Notes under the pieces: generated by a model
Seen by the model: only the letters and a program-made list of their open reading frames with translations
Databases searched by the model: none
Told to the model about the DNA's origin: nothing
Program-made: the position numbers and the translations under genes
Part shown: one piece after another, positions 22,450 to 33,149 of the stretch
How the letters are laid out: each line of letters starts with the position of its first letter
How positions within the stretch are numbered: the stretch's first letter is position 1
Assembly (NCBI GenBank): GCA_038501625.1
Contig: JAZAYU010000009.1
Span: 6,624,396-6,688,395 of the forward strand
Direction: 5' to 3'
Source of the DNA: Corbicula japonica
Taxonomy: Eukaryota > Mollusca > Bivalvia > Venerida > Cyrenidae
DNA: 64,000 bases

Positions 22450-23547
22450 TGTAAGTGTAAGAGAATAATAAGTACTTCTTCAGGTTCGATCCTTTTAATT
22501 ATACGTAAGTCTAATCGCATCAATACAAAACAACAACAACGGAAGTGACGTTACGTCACATACAGCGCTTAAACGTCGCACATATAATTGCGTTGGCGTT
22601 ATTCTCAACATTCTCCGGGGCGCACAAAGTACTGTCACTAAAATGCACAATAAATGAAATAAAATTTAAATGATTATAAATATCTGCACTTGTTTCACAT
22701 TTAGAGTCTATGAAATGTCATATTCATATTTAACTGGAATTTCACACATAAGATAAACACTCAATAACTAATTAAGTCACAATGAGTCAGTTTCATTAAC
22801 TTCAAGGGGATAAAGTTTCACAATAGGTCGTGAGGTAACTCCACTAGTTGTTCTCACTGTTGCGGCACGGCATAATCCATCATTGGTTCTAGCGGCCTCG
22901 CCTTCTGTCTGACATTTCAAATAATTGAATTTCTGAACATCTGTAAGACTGCTGTTAAAATGAATGGTAGATTCAAATGTATCCCAGAAACTCTGCCATT
23001 TTAGAATATCACCATCAAACGTTGGGAACGAAAGCTTTGGGAGTCTATGAAATTGGGATGAGTTGGACGAATTAAATGATAAATCACTTACAGTTTGGAT
23101 TCTTGGATGAAGTGGTATACCATTTGCATGATCCGAAGATGTAGACTGGGAACTTGTAGGTGTAGGTGTAGGTGGCGTCGCTCCGCCTTCAAAACTCGAA
23201 CTCTGTTCCCCTCGACTTCGGAATTCCCGCAACTCGCTCATCTTTATTTCCAAATTCAGGCTGTAATCTCCTGCCGCCATCATTTCTTCCTCGATGCTGT
23301 CTGCTTCTGTTTGGTGGAGAACTTTATCATTGAGACCGTCCAATAACTTTACTTTCTCTTCCAACACGGCAAGTATGGCACCAAAATGTAAGTGTAAGAG
23401 AATAATAAGTACTTCTTCAGGTTCGATCCTTTTAATTATACGTAAGTCTAATCGCATCAATACAAAACAACAACAACGGAAGTGACGTTACGTCACATAC
23501 AGCGCTTAAACGTCGCACATATAATTGCGTTGGCGTTATTCTCAACA
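22450..23547 (-). mobile_element. BEL/Pao LTR retrotransposon, internally deleted
   Basis: Two 161-bp direct repeats, 22450-22610 and 23387-23547, begin TGTAAGTGTAAGAG and end TTCTCAACA. They are flanked by the 5-bp target duplication CCGCC (22445-22449 and 23548-23552). Inside is a single minus-strand frame. The LTRs look the same by eye, which points to a recent insertion. At 1.1 kb it is far too short to be autonomous and must have moved with proteins supplied by a full-length relative. Confidence 0.88.
22777..23460 (-). CDS. BEL/Pao gag-pol deletion product
   Basis: A 227-residue frame, open throughout. The middle part (HRLPKLSFPTFDGD, LKWQSFWDTFESTIHFN, VQKFNYLKCQTEGEA) is the conserved gag region of BEL/Pao elements. 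Directly after EGEAAR the sequence changes to TNDGLCRAATVRTTSG and RPIVKLYPLEV, which is the extreme C-terminus of a BEL/Pao pol. Protease, RT, RNase H and most of integrase have been lost by one in-frame deletion. The first residues are encoded in the LTR, so the true start may be further in, for example near MMAAGDYSLN. Whether it is translated is unknown. Confidence 0.7.
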   Translation of the reverse strand: MMRLDLRIIKRIEPEEVLIILLHLHFGAILAVLEEKVKLLDGLNDKVLHQTEADSIEEEMMAAGDYSLNLEIKMSELREFRSRGEQSSSFEGGATPPTPTPTSSQSTSSDHANGIPLHPRIQTVSDLSFNSSNSSQFHRLPKLSFPTFDGDILKWQSFWDTFESTIHFNSSLTDVQKFNYLKCQTEGEAARTNDGLCRAATVRTTSGVTSRPIVKLYPLEVNETDSL

Positions 23548-24590
23548 CCGCCTTTAAACCAGGTTCATCAGCTCAACAATGTTGTATGCAAAAAGCACAC
23601 AAACATAAAAAAAACATAAGAAGCTAATATCATTGCAAAGCCAAATGGGTGGTTAATGGAATATTTTTTAAGTTAAAAAACAAACAATATATGCGTATCG
23701 TTTTGTTTCTTAAAGGGACTGTCCATGTGGCAGTGTTTGTTACGACAGCAAGTGCGCACAAGGTAAGTCCGACCGTTTGTCACAGACGATTTAATCAGTG
23801 TTTTGGAAATAATCTTGAACGAGTAGAAAAAGAAAATAGGTTTTTCCGTAGCATGTTTGAGCTATACTGACAAATTTGAACACTACGCTTGTTTTTCTCA
23901 ATGGCACAAATGAACTTTCAAAGCATGTTCTTATATTTATGATGAAAACTATATTGCATGTAGCATAACATTATATATGTTTTTCTTATTCAAGATCTTA
24001 AAAAAAAACCACTTTTGAATTACGACTTTATTTACATCCATCACTGTCGCCCCGTCATCTGTCGACACCAAAATTATCATTCTAAATAAAATTCTTCGTT
24101 CTTTCTTGACAAGTTGTTTGCATTTGCTATAGGATGTATGTTGTACGACACGTTTTTGGCGGCTGGTGCAGAGGAAAAGGTATACGGCAGGAAATGCCAT
24201 TGCGGCGACGTTCCTGATGAACGCGGAATGTAAACATATAACTATACGCTTAAAAATTAAACTGATCTCATAATAAGAGTCAGTTACATTTTAAGATAGA
24301 TTTTTTGGTCGGTTAACCAAGTTTGATTGAACAATGCTCATTCTCCTATTACAGTGTGAGGAAGGCGTAGCATTTACTGGAGCACCAAATGGTGTGGCTG
24401 AATGGGAGAACAACCCATCGTGTGAAGAGCCCGCCCCCGCTACTGTAGCCCCCGCAGCCGACGTTCCTGTTGCAGACGCCCCCGCTGAATAATTTGAACC
24501 TTTCCAAACCTCTCGGCAGCTACTAACTGACAAGGGCCACTGAAACCATTTGTATTTGAATTATGTTTAAACAATATATAAAAAATATTT

Positions 24591-24596
24591 AATAAA
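24591..24596 (+). terminator. gene 3 polyadenylation signal AATAAA
   Basis: AATAAACAGTTGC, 98 bases after the old stop codon, the same context as after gene 2. Confidence 0.6.
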
Positions 24597-26992
24597 CAGT
24601 TGCATTTGAAGATTTCTGTGTCAGTTTCCTACCCATTGCAACTCCTTTTTTATTTCACAAAATATTCCTTAGGGAAACGCAAAGATTGTTCTTGTACACA
24701 TGTTCATGTCTTTACTGGATGAAACCATCAGCCCCTTTCATCCTCCTGCTCTGTCATCCGGTCATCACTAAACTTGACAGTTTTCTCAAGGCGCGAGATC
24801 TATAAATTATCTCCCCTATACAGACAAGACATTTTCAAAATGCTGATAATCATAACTGGTACCATCGGATAAGGGGTAAACTTTTAAAGCTGTGTTTGTA
24901 CTGTCATTTTCCAAGAAAAGCATGGTTCCTATATAGAGATCTGGCACCTTGAATCCGGTGCACTGTTTATCACCTCTGTGTTAACTTTAAAACTGTTTTA
25001 CATCTTTACTTATGTTTTTGGTTGGATGTTTTAAATGTGCAATTTTCATTTTGACCTTGAAATAAAAACATAAATAAAAGAGATTTTTCAAATCTTAACC
25101 TGATATCATTTTGATAAATCACCTCAGCAGCACCATAGAAAATGGTTTACCTGCTATTATAGTTATTGTTTTCTTTGACGTAATGTACATGAATTTCAAA
25201 GCTTTGATGTAAACATTATTTCGTTTAAACTAATCATAAAAAATGAAATATGCATATCAGGAATGGCCACATCCAGCAAACACAGCCTCCCCACACAGCC
25301 AAAAAGTAGAGAGGAAAAGAGAGCATGGAATTAAAATAATCAGTTTCAAAATGGACGCCACAAACAAATAACGAAAGTGAGAACCAGAGGGGTTACCACC
25401 CTAGAACGGTCAGAGGCAAAACAAATTGCCACTGGGGGTTTTAACCAGGTTCTAGGGTGCACCAACCTCACACTTGCCCCAACAGGTTCTCGTATCACAA
25501 AACAAGTACAAATTGTCTTGGTGAAATAACTCCAACCCACCCATCGGCTCAACAATGTTGCATGCAAAAGCACACAAACATATAAAACATAAGAAGCCAA
25601 TAGCATTGCAAAGCCAAAGGGCGGGTACTCAATGACCTTTCCGAAACCAGAGCACCTGGAGTAAAATCAGCAAGAACACGATGACAGGGATAAAAGAAAC
25701 ATGTTCTTTTAAGAAAAGATTTCCCCATAAACCTTCATAAACTCTTAAACCCCTGCCACCGTCGTGCAACCAAAGAGGTAAGCATAATGATCAACTGTAG
25801 ATGGGTTAATCACCAGGCCTGCAGAGCGCTGTAAAATATCATCTTGGTAACCTTTCTTTTTAAATTTACAGATGGTTTTTACGAATAACCGGGAGAAATT
25901 AACATTGCCTTTTATCTTCTTAAGTTTATAAATTAAATCTCCATAAAAAACTGGCTGTGAAATACCTTGTTGCAATAGTGATTTTAAACTGCACCTGTAT
26001 TTATGAATTAGATCTGGATATTGGCGATAAAACTTGCAAACGGTTTTCCATAATTTGTGATACCGATAACCCTGTTTTCAAAGTTTTTCTGTAATGCAAA
26101 TATTACGTTCATTGAAATCATTCACATCGTTGCAAGCTGTTGAAAAGCGAACAAGCTGTGAGATATAAACCCCGTAAGATGTTGCACGAGGAACATCGCC
26201 GTCTAAAAACGGAAAATTTACTATATTAAAATTAAAATCATCTCTTTTATCATATATTTTAGTAGTGACGTAACCATTTTCAATGGACAGATTTAAATCA
26301 AGGAAGTTTGCTTGCTTTTCTGAAGTGTTCGCTTTATTAAGCTGTAGTTCTTTAGGATAAATCTTATTAACCAGTGATGGAAAATGGTTATTATCTATAT
26401 TTAATAAATCATCAAGGTACCTCGATGTGTTGTTAAAAGCTGTAATAGTATCATCTTGATGTTCGGTAGAAAGAGATAACATAAAGTCTCTTTCATAACA
26501 GTATAAAAACAGATCAGCAACAAGGGAAGCACAATTATTACCCATTGGAATGCCTATTACTTGTTTATAAATAGAGTTACCAAATCTCAAATAAATATTA
26601 TCCAATAAAAATTTGAGCGCCTGGATAAGGTCTTGACAGGTCCATGAAATATAATTATCATAAGAACCATCTGTAAAGAATACCCTATGTTCATTACAAT
26701 GATAAATGTTTTATTTTCTCTAGCAAAAGTTTTTTTTTCAATGAGACTGGTTAGCTTGTCTCTTATTAAATTATGTGGGAGAGAATTATACAAAGTAGAA
26801 AAATCATATGTAGACAAACAGAACGCTTGAAAATTATTTGATTTAAGTTTCTTCAAAACGTCATTTGAATTTTTTATAGACCAAAATAAATTTTTGCCAG
26901 TAGTTTCAAAAACTTTTTCGCAATACTTAATTACATGTTCTTTTATAGCTGTAAGACAATGTTAAGAGCACAGATAACTTTGTTGTTGTACA

Positions 26993-28898
26993 TAGTTGTA
27001 AAAAGTTGTTTGTTGTTGTAAAAAGGAATGTTCTTACATTAGACTATGAAAATGGGGGGATTAGAATGATTAATATAGATAATTTCATTAGCGCACTAAA
27101 GCTCACATGGATAAGGAGACTGCTTACAAAAGAAACAAAATACTTTTATTTAGTTAAAGAAATATGCCCATTCATAGATGTTTTTAGTAAACATGGAGCA
27201 GAATTTATTAAGAAAAAAATAAACTCTATTAAAAATCCTTTTTGGCATGATGTGTGGAATAGCTACATTACTTTAGAAAAGAACAAAAAACCTTCAACTT
27301 GGCAAGACTTTCTTTCAATGCCAATTTGGAACAATCCAAATTTAAAAATTGGTGGAAAACCTATTTTTTTCAAAAACTTTTTGGAAAAGGGAATTATTGT
27401 TATAAATGACCTAATGGGGGTTAATGGTAGATTCCTAGAATTTATAGATTTTGAAGACAAATACTCGATACAGACAAATTTCTTGCAATATCAAAATCTG
27501 GTACATTCATTGAGATCTTTTTTAGCAACATTGAGTTTTTCTCATAAAGCAAATAAAATGGAAAACCCAATACAGCCATTTATTATTAGAGTAATTACAA
27601 AAAATATTAAAGGATGTAGAAACATATACGACTCACTTTCAAATAATAAAGTTTCACCAAGTTCAAGAAGAAAATGGGAATTGGAGTTAAACTTGATAAA
27701 TAATATTAATTGGAAATTTGTATACAGTCTCCCCTTTAAAACTACAGTGGACCCCAAATTACAATGGTTACAAGTAAGAATAAATCATAGAATATTAGGT
27801 ACAAACTATCTAAGGGCAAAAATGGGTTTAAGAAATGATAATTTATGTACTTTTTGTCTAGGGGCTCCAGAAACAATTAAACACTTGTTTTGGGAATGTG
27901 ATATTGTCCAACAATTCTGGAACAGTATAAGAATATGGATTCTTTCTAAGATACCCTCATTTACAATAGATTTAACAGAAAGCAACATTTTGTTCGGGAT
28001 TAAAGAGAAACATAGCACAGCTTTGAATTCAATTTTGTTAACAGCCAAGTATCATATATATCAATGTAAAATGAAATCGTCTGCACCTGTGATTGAAGTT
28101 TTTAAAAAACAAATATCATCATTAATAAAAGTTGAGAAGTTCAATGCACAAAAAACATTTAAAATGAATTACTTCGATACAGTATGGCAACAGTACACAG
28201 CTCTTCTGTAGCGGCCTTACAGGCGTGGTGTTCCCCTTCCCGCAGTTTTGCTCAGGTTAGTCTAAAGATGTTTTGTTTTTGTTTGTTTTTCTTTTGGTTT
28301 TGTTTTGGCTGTGTGTGAGAGTGTGTGTTTGTTGTAGTTGAAAGGTTCCAAAAAAAAAAATTTTTTATTTCAAATATGGTTAAAAAATTCCAGGGAACCG
28401 GTTCACATAAAAACATCCACCAGGTGTCCTTGTTCCTGATCATATACTTTTTCTCTCCTTTTTTTTTCTCCAAGCTTACCAACAAAAAGTTAGTCATAAA
28501 CATTCCATTCAAATTAGCCACAGTCAAAAATGCAATTTAAAGCAACCAAAACTATAATATTTTGCTATAAAACTTCAAGTTGCACTGCATTACTTGAAAG
28601 AAACAAATAATCTATCTTTTTTAAATGAATTTGCTCTCTGACATTTGTATGTAATGACTTATAATGTCAGTCTGTTTATGCATTACCTTTAGACAATGAT
28701 GCAGTGGCTTTATATGTTTTTATACTTATCTATATTAATGTTGACTTGTCTTTTCCAATATTTGGTATATTTAGTAAAAGTCAATTTCAATTTAAGTAAT
28801 TATGTTTGATTAATGTATTATGATTTTTATGTTTGTGGTATATTGTGTATGTGCATATATATATGTATGTTGGAAATAGAAATAAAAGTTAAAAAAAA
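26993..28898 (+). mobile_element. Tx1/L1-like LINE, 5'-truncated, inserted in Naiad copy A
   Basis: The insertion is bounded by a perfect 16-bp target duplication, ACTTTGTTGTTGTACA, at 26977-26992 and 28899-28914. It carries the end of the LINE ORF2, a 680-bp 3' UTR and an A-rich tail (AATAAAAGTT then a run of A). Orientation is opposite to the Naiad host. The clean duplication and the open frame indicate a fairly young, truncated insertion. Confidence 0.9.
27006..28211 (+). CDS. LINE ORF2 C-terminal part (401 residues)
   Basis: The frame is open for 401 codons. Early residues (YENGGIRMINIDNFISALKL, TWIRRLL) match the end of the RT/thumb region of L1/Tx1-type ORF2 proteins, where a GGL/GGIRM-like motif is typical. 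Near residues 250-300 comes LQWLQVRINHRILGTN followed by the C-terminal zinc finger CTFCLGAPETIKHLFWEC (C-x2-C-x8-H-x4-C). Endonuclease and RT catalytic parts are missing because of 5' truncation, so the product could not retrotranspose. The start codon is simply the first ATG after the truncation. Confidence 0.8.
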   Translation: MFVVVKRNVLTLDYENGGIRMINIDNFISALKLTWIRRLLTKETKYFYLVKEICPFIDVFSKHGAEFIKKKINSIKNPFWHDVWNSYITLEKNKKPSTWQDFLSMPIWNNPNLKIGGKPIFFKNFLEKGIIVINDLMGVNGRFLEFIDFEDKYSIQTNFLQYQNLVHSLRSFLATLSFSHKANKMENPIQPFIIRVITKNIKGCRNIYDSLSNNKVSPSSRRKWELELNLINNINWKFVYSLPFKTTVDPKLQWLQVRINHRILGTNYLRAKMGLRNDNLCTFCLGAPETIKHLFWECDIVQQFWNSIRIWILSKIPSFTIDLTESNILFGIKEKHSTALNSILLTAKYHIYQCKMKSSAPVIEVFKKQISSLIKVEKFNAQKTFKMNYFDTVWQQYTALL

Positions 28899-30788
28899 AC
28901 TTTGTTGTTGTACAAGAACTAGAGTTAGCGATAAATCTTGCTTTGTAAGGTGTTTTGTGCATTTTAGGCAACCAATACATAGTAGGTACTTTGTCTTGTT
29001 TCGGCTCAACACTGATTCAAAATTTTGTAATTTGTAGAGTGTGTGCAGTAACAATATCACTCTCAGATGAAGAAGTCAGTGTATAAGCATTAGTGCTATT
29101 AAGCTCTTCAGTTTGAACATTGATATAGTGTATACGTCACACTATAATTACATTATTTGAAGCCTTATCAGCAGGTGTTAAAACAAATTTGTTGTGAAAA
29201 TCTTGAATACCCTTTTTCAAATGACGAAAGTTAAAACGAGGTCGAGGTGGTAATAAAGCTATGTTTCTTTTATAGAGGGATATACGAGTGTTAATTATTT
29301 TGAATATTTGTTTTTTTCCAGTTTGAAAGAGCATTAGGCCCAGCATGTTCTCGTTTACACCATTTATTGCAAAAAGAGTTTAAAGACTCTGCAATTTACG
29401 CACGACAGGTATTAAAGTCGATGTCCGATGAAATTGTATATTTTGGACCTTTTGAAATTAAATTGCGGATTTTAAAGTCTTTGATAACATTTAGATACCC
29501 TGTAACGATATGACCGGCAGGTTGATAGCAAAATTTTGAATTAGAACAGTCTCATGATATTGGTGTATTTTCAACAATCTGTAAATCCGAGGTAATTTTG
29601 TTGTAATTGAAAATTGTGTTTCTAATTGGCTTGTTATATTTATAACAAACGATGGGTGTTTCAGTATTCTTGAAATAATTAGGTATTGCCGATTCAACAG
29701 TTTTATCTTTAAATATACTTGGAAGGTCAATTAAATCTATACCTTAATTTAAAAATGAAATTTTAAGGAAATGTCTTTGGTGATCAGATTCCAAGTCAAT
29801 GTGTGGTCTGAGAACATGCCGAGTGTAACACTGAGTAAGGCTTGCAACTTCATAAAGTGAATGAGTTCTAATAACAATATCATCGGCTTCCTTATCCACT
29901 TTTTGTAAACTTGAAATAGGAAGAGAAGCCAAACGCGACAGCATAGCATGTCTACCAGAATGTTTTAAAATATTTTGAAGGTCATGAATAGAACAATGAA
30001 CACGTGATTTTCTTTTGATGTTACCATTAGTCCTTATCCCGTGTGACCTCGATTTTCGTTTTCGTAATTCTAGCAAATCAAAAATGTCAGGATTTTTTTA
30101 AATGTTGCCTTCTTGATAAATATTATCATTTAAACAAAGTGGATAGGGTGTTTGGAGTTTTTGTATCCATTCGTGTTCCGATATAAGTCTTGCTCTAATT
30201 TTAAATGCTCTAGAAGCACTGTTATCAAATATAATTTTTCCAACAGGTTGAATATTAACATGTTTTAAAGTGTGGCCTGATCGTTTGAAATGTTTATATA
30301 AAAATGTATTGATTTTATGATTGTTTCTTATTTTATAACAGTGCTGACTAAAACGTGTTTTCAAAGGGCGCCCAGTTTGTCCAACATATTGAATCCCACA
30401 ATTTAAAGCATTTCAGGTTAAAACATAAATAATATTGTCCGTTAGTCAGTCAATCAGTCAATATCTGAATTGATGTTTACTGAAAAAGTTCTACCATTGA
30501 CTGTTGATTTTATTGTTGAACTACATTTTTAAAAACTGCAGCACTTACATGAAAACATAAATAGTTTCTTAAATACAGTCCAATCAATACATTTCTTCTT
30601 GAACTCTCACAAGGCAATACGTATTTTCCCACTCAATCTATTTTTATGTGTGCTTATTTTTTTGCCTCCTATTGAGGACAGTGTAAACATTTATAATATA
30701 TCACTTTTGCAATGCTTGACCTTTGTCTTATGTAATCATATTTTGAGACAACACGTATTGACAATAGTTAGGCGAACGGCTTGCCAAC

Positions 30789-30791
30789 TTA

Positions 30792-30846
<55 letters not shown>
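30789..30846. repeat. (ACT)n microsatellite between Naiad copies
   Basis: About 19 units of ACT lie between the 5' side of Naiad copy A (minus) and the truncated 5' side of copy C (plus). Naiad-type elements are reported to favour microsatellites as targets. Confidence 0.9.
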
Positions 30847-30847
<1 letters not shown>

Positions 30848-31210
30848 ATACATGTACTACTTATGATTTGAGAAGCAAACTGTGAAATTTACTTCAGCCT
30901 ATGACAAAAAGAATTTTCGGAGCTCTTGTATCCGAAAAACAATGACGACTGGTTTTTAAGAACTTTTAGTATACGTGTGTATTAAGCATCTGGACATTTG
31001 CAAATTAACTAAATACAGAGAATGCCGACGTCAATAATAAATCCAATTATATTGCTTTAGCTTAACCTAAATATGACTCTGAAAGTCAAGATTTTTTTCC
31101 AGAACCATACTTAAACATGATTTAGTAATGGTTTTGGCATACTGTGCGATTTGAGAAAAAAACTGGAGAGTTTCTGCATAATTTTATGAAACATGTAGAT
31201 AACTGATTGT

Positions 31211-32087
31211 CAAATGGTTACGTCACTACTGAAATATATGATAAAAGAGATGATTTTAATTTTAATATTGTAAATTTTCCGTTTTTAGACGGCGATGTTC
31301 CTCGTGCAACATCTTACGGGTTTATATCTCACAGCTTGTTCGCTTTTCAAGAGCTTGCAACGATGTGAATGATTTCAATAAACGTAATCTTTACATTACA
31401 GAAAAACTTTTAAAACAGGGTTATCGGTATCACAAATAAGGAAAACTTTTTGCAAGTTTTATCGCCGATACCCAGATCTAATTCATAAATACAGGTGCAG
31501 TTTAAAATCACTTTTGCAACAAGGTCTTTCATAGCCAGTTGTTTATGGCGATTAAATTTACAAACTTAAGAAGATAAAAGGCAATGTTAATTTATCCCAG
31601 TTATTCGTAAAACCATCTGTAAATTTAAAAAGAAAAGTTACCAAGATGATATTTTACAGCGCTCTGCAGGCCTGGTGATTTACCTATCTACAGTTGATCA
31701 TTATGCTTAACTCCTTGATTGCACGACGGTGGCAGGGGTTTAAGAGTTTATGAAGGTTTATGGGGAAATCTTTTCTTAAAAGAACCTAGAAGCTTGATTT
31801 GTTTCTTTTATCCCTGTCATCGTGTTCTTGCTGATTTTACTCCAGGAGCTCTGGTCTCGGAAAGATGATGAGTACCCGCCCTTTGGCTTTGCAATGCTAC
31901 TAGCTTTTTATGTTTTATATGTTTGTGTGCTTTTGCATGCAACATTGTTGAGCCTTTGGGTGGGTTTGAGTTATTTCACCAAGACAACTTGTACTTGTTT
32001 TGTGATAAGAGTTCCTGTTGGGACAAGTTGACCGTTCGTTAATTGTTTGTGGCGTCCTATTTGAATAGACATACTTATAACAAACAT

Positions 32088-32173
<86 letters not shown>

Positions 32174-32260
32174 TCTCTCTTCCTCTCTTCTTTTTCGCTG
32201 CCTGGGAGGTTGTGTTTTGTGAGTGTGGCGATTCCTGATATGCATATATTACCTTTTTGA
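31211..32260 (+). mobile_element. Naiad copy C, 5'-truncated
   Basis: Begins inside the RT C-terminal region (AAATGGTTACGTCACTACTG) and continues through the stop (near 31741) into the 3' tail. Several frameshifts and single-base changes break the frame. The tail holds a long (CT)n run at 32099-32180 followed by CTATCTAT. With copy A it forms a head-to-head pair around the (ACT)n run. Confidence 0.8.
32099..32180. repeat. (CT)n microsatellite in the Naiad tail
   Basis: Around 40 CT units with a few CTAT units at the end. The other Naiad tails have only a short CT-rich stretch at this place, so the run expanded in this copy. Confidence 0.9.
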
Positions 32261-32409
32261 TTTTGGCACAGTTTGTAGACCCATCAAGTGAGTTCTTGGT
32301 TGCAATAAAGCAGATGTACTTTGATTGTAATATTCCATCACAATAAGTGGACAAGAACTTTGAAAACACCGAACATGACAAATATGAGAATATTGAAGTA
32401 TTGGTTTAA

Positions 32410-33140
32410 TTAAGCCTGTTCGTGGAAAGGTATATTATAGCAACCTGTTGAGCGCTACACATTAGTTACACAAATATATTTGTACACTGTTCAACGGCAT
32501 TTTTACAGCCGCCACACGGCACAAACATCGTTTTCATGATATTTAAATAGACTGATAAGAATTTCGAGAGCCACCGAATACAAAAAAAATAAAATATTGC
32601 AGGCCGAGCTTTTACATGGCATAGTTGGGTATCATTATTGCATATCTATGAATCTTTAATATGCTTAAGTTCATAACCTAGAACTATGTTCAGATGAATG
32701 GCATTTTCGCCAATATGGATATTTAAATTTGATCATTAGAATCTGCTTTACGTATTTGTTTGATATAACGTTAACTTTTACAAATTTTCTAATGTTAAAT
32801 AACTCATGAAAAGTGTAAATCACCGACATATTCTGTAAAATATGGCAATTCCAATTTAATGAACTACCTCTCTTTAAAATAAAATAGTTAGAACTAGATA
32901 CGAAACAGCTCTCGGAGATCTATTGACTAGTTAGCAACGAAAAAAAAAACCATCCTCTCAATAAGTCTTTTATCTTACTTATAAACACAATTGACTGCTA
33001 CTGATTGAGCTAGCCGACACAAGCCTCATACCCTCAAACCACGTACACAGAGAATCCATTCGACTTTTTAGCAATAATAGGTATGATTCATGAGTTTCGG
33101 TCAATGATGACTAAATTCATACACATTCTATTTGCTGTTT
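32410..33140. other. non-coding, with a diverged dispersed-repeat copy
   Basis: Around 32410-32560 is a degraded copy of the family also seen at 19880-20110 and 34680-34910 (TTAAGCCTGTTCGTGG, GCCGCCACACGGCACAAAC). No gene is visible. Confidence 0.5.
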
Positions 33141-33149
33141 TTGTGCTTT

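Larger units (their letters stand above)
22314..23653 (-). mobile_element. Naiad 3' end, minus orientation, split by a BEL/Pao insertion
   Basis: 22314-22449 and 23553-23653 are the two parts of another Naiad tail, read on the minus strand (CAATGTTGTATGCA and GCATATCAGGAA words). Between them lies the LTR element 22450-23547. Paired with the plus copy 21309-21818 it forms the inverted arrangement that is known for Penelope-like elements. Confidence 0.7.
20905..24492 (+). pseudogene. cysteine-rich secreted protein, type A, gene 3 (broken)
   Basis: Exons 20905-20996, 23716-23762, 24133-about 24230 and 24355-24492 correspond to the four coding exons. The first, second and last are intact and keep the cysteines, including DCPCGSVCYDSKCAQ and CEEGVAFTGAPNG. 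Exon 4 has lost about ten bases at its end: after ERGM the frame runs straight into TAA at 24231, and the normal GAG/GTAACA donor is missing. A substitute GT (GGAAT/GTAAAC) would give a frameshift and a stop a few codons into the last exon. Either way the product would lack the last two cysteines and the tail. Intron 2 is swollen to 2.7 kb by a pair of Naiad fragments and a BEL/Pao element. It may be expressed as a shortened protein, but I treat it as a pseudogene. Confidence 0.8.
25253..30560 (-). mobile_element. Penelope-like retroelement, Naiad type, copy A (split)
   Basis: Minus strand. Coding sequence runs from about 30520 to 28899 and, after the nested LINE, from 26992 to 25747 (TAA at 25747-25745), then a 3' tail to about 25253. 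Domain order: N-terminal GIY-YIG endonuclease (CGIQYVGQTGRPLKTRF; NDNIYQEG at its end), a linker with a CxC-like motif (SxDC near 29550), then RT (MYWLPKMHKTPYKARF, IPMGNNCASLVADLFLYCYE, SRYLDDLLNID). An N-terminal endonuclease before RT is the hallmark of the Naiad/Chlamys clade of Penelope-like elements. In-frame TGA codons occur at complement positions 30456-30454, 30415-30413, 29554-29552 and 29139-29137, at cysteine-like sites. Other stops and frameshifts (for example near 29745, 29394 and 26705) show this copy is dead. Confidence 0.85.

Noticed and set aside
25346..25606. Frame with WVGWSYFTKTICTCFVIREPVGAS, also at 46307-46501, 61513-61710 and 31822-32031
   Set aside because: It recurs because it lies in the Naiad 3' tail, downstream of the natural stop; it is broken differently in the copies and has no start in common.
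27006..28211. Single-exon host gene of 401 residues
   Set aside because: Flanking 16-bp target duplications, A-rich tail and the C-terminal CCHC finger show it is LINE ORF2.
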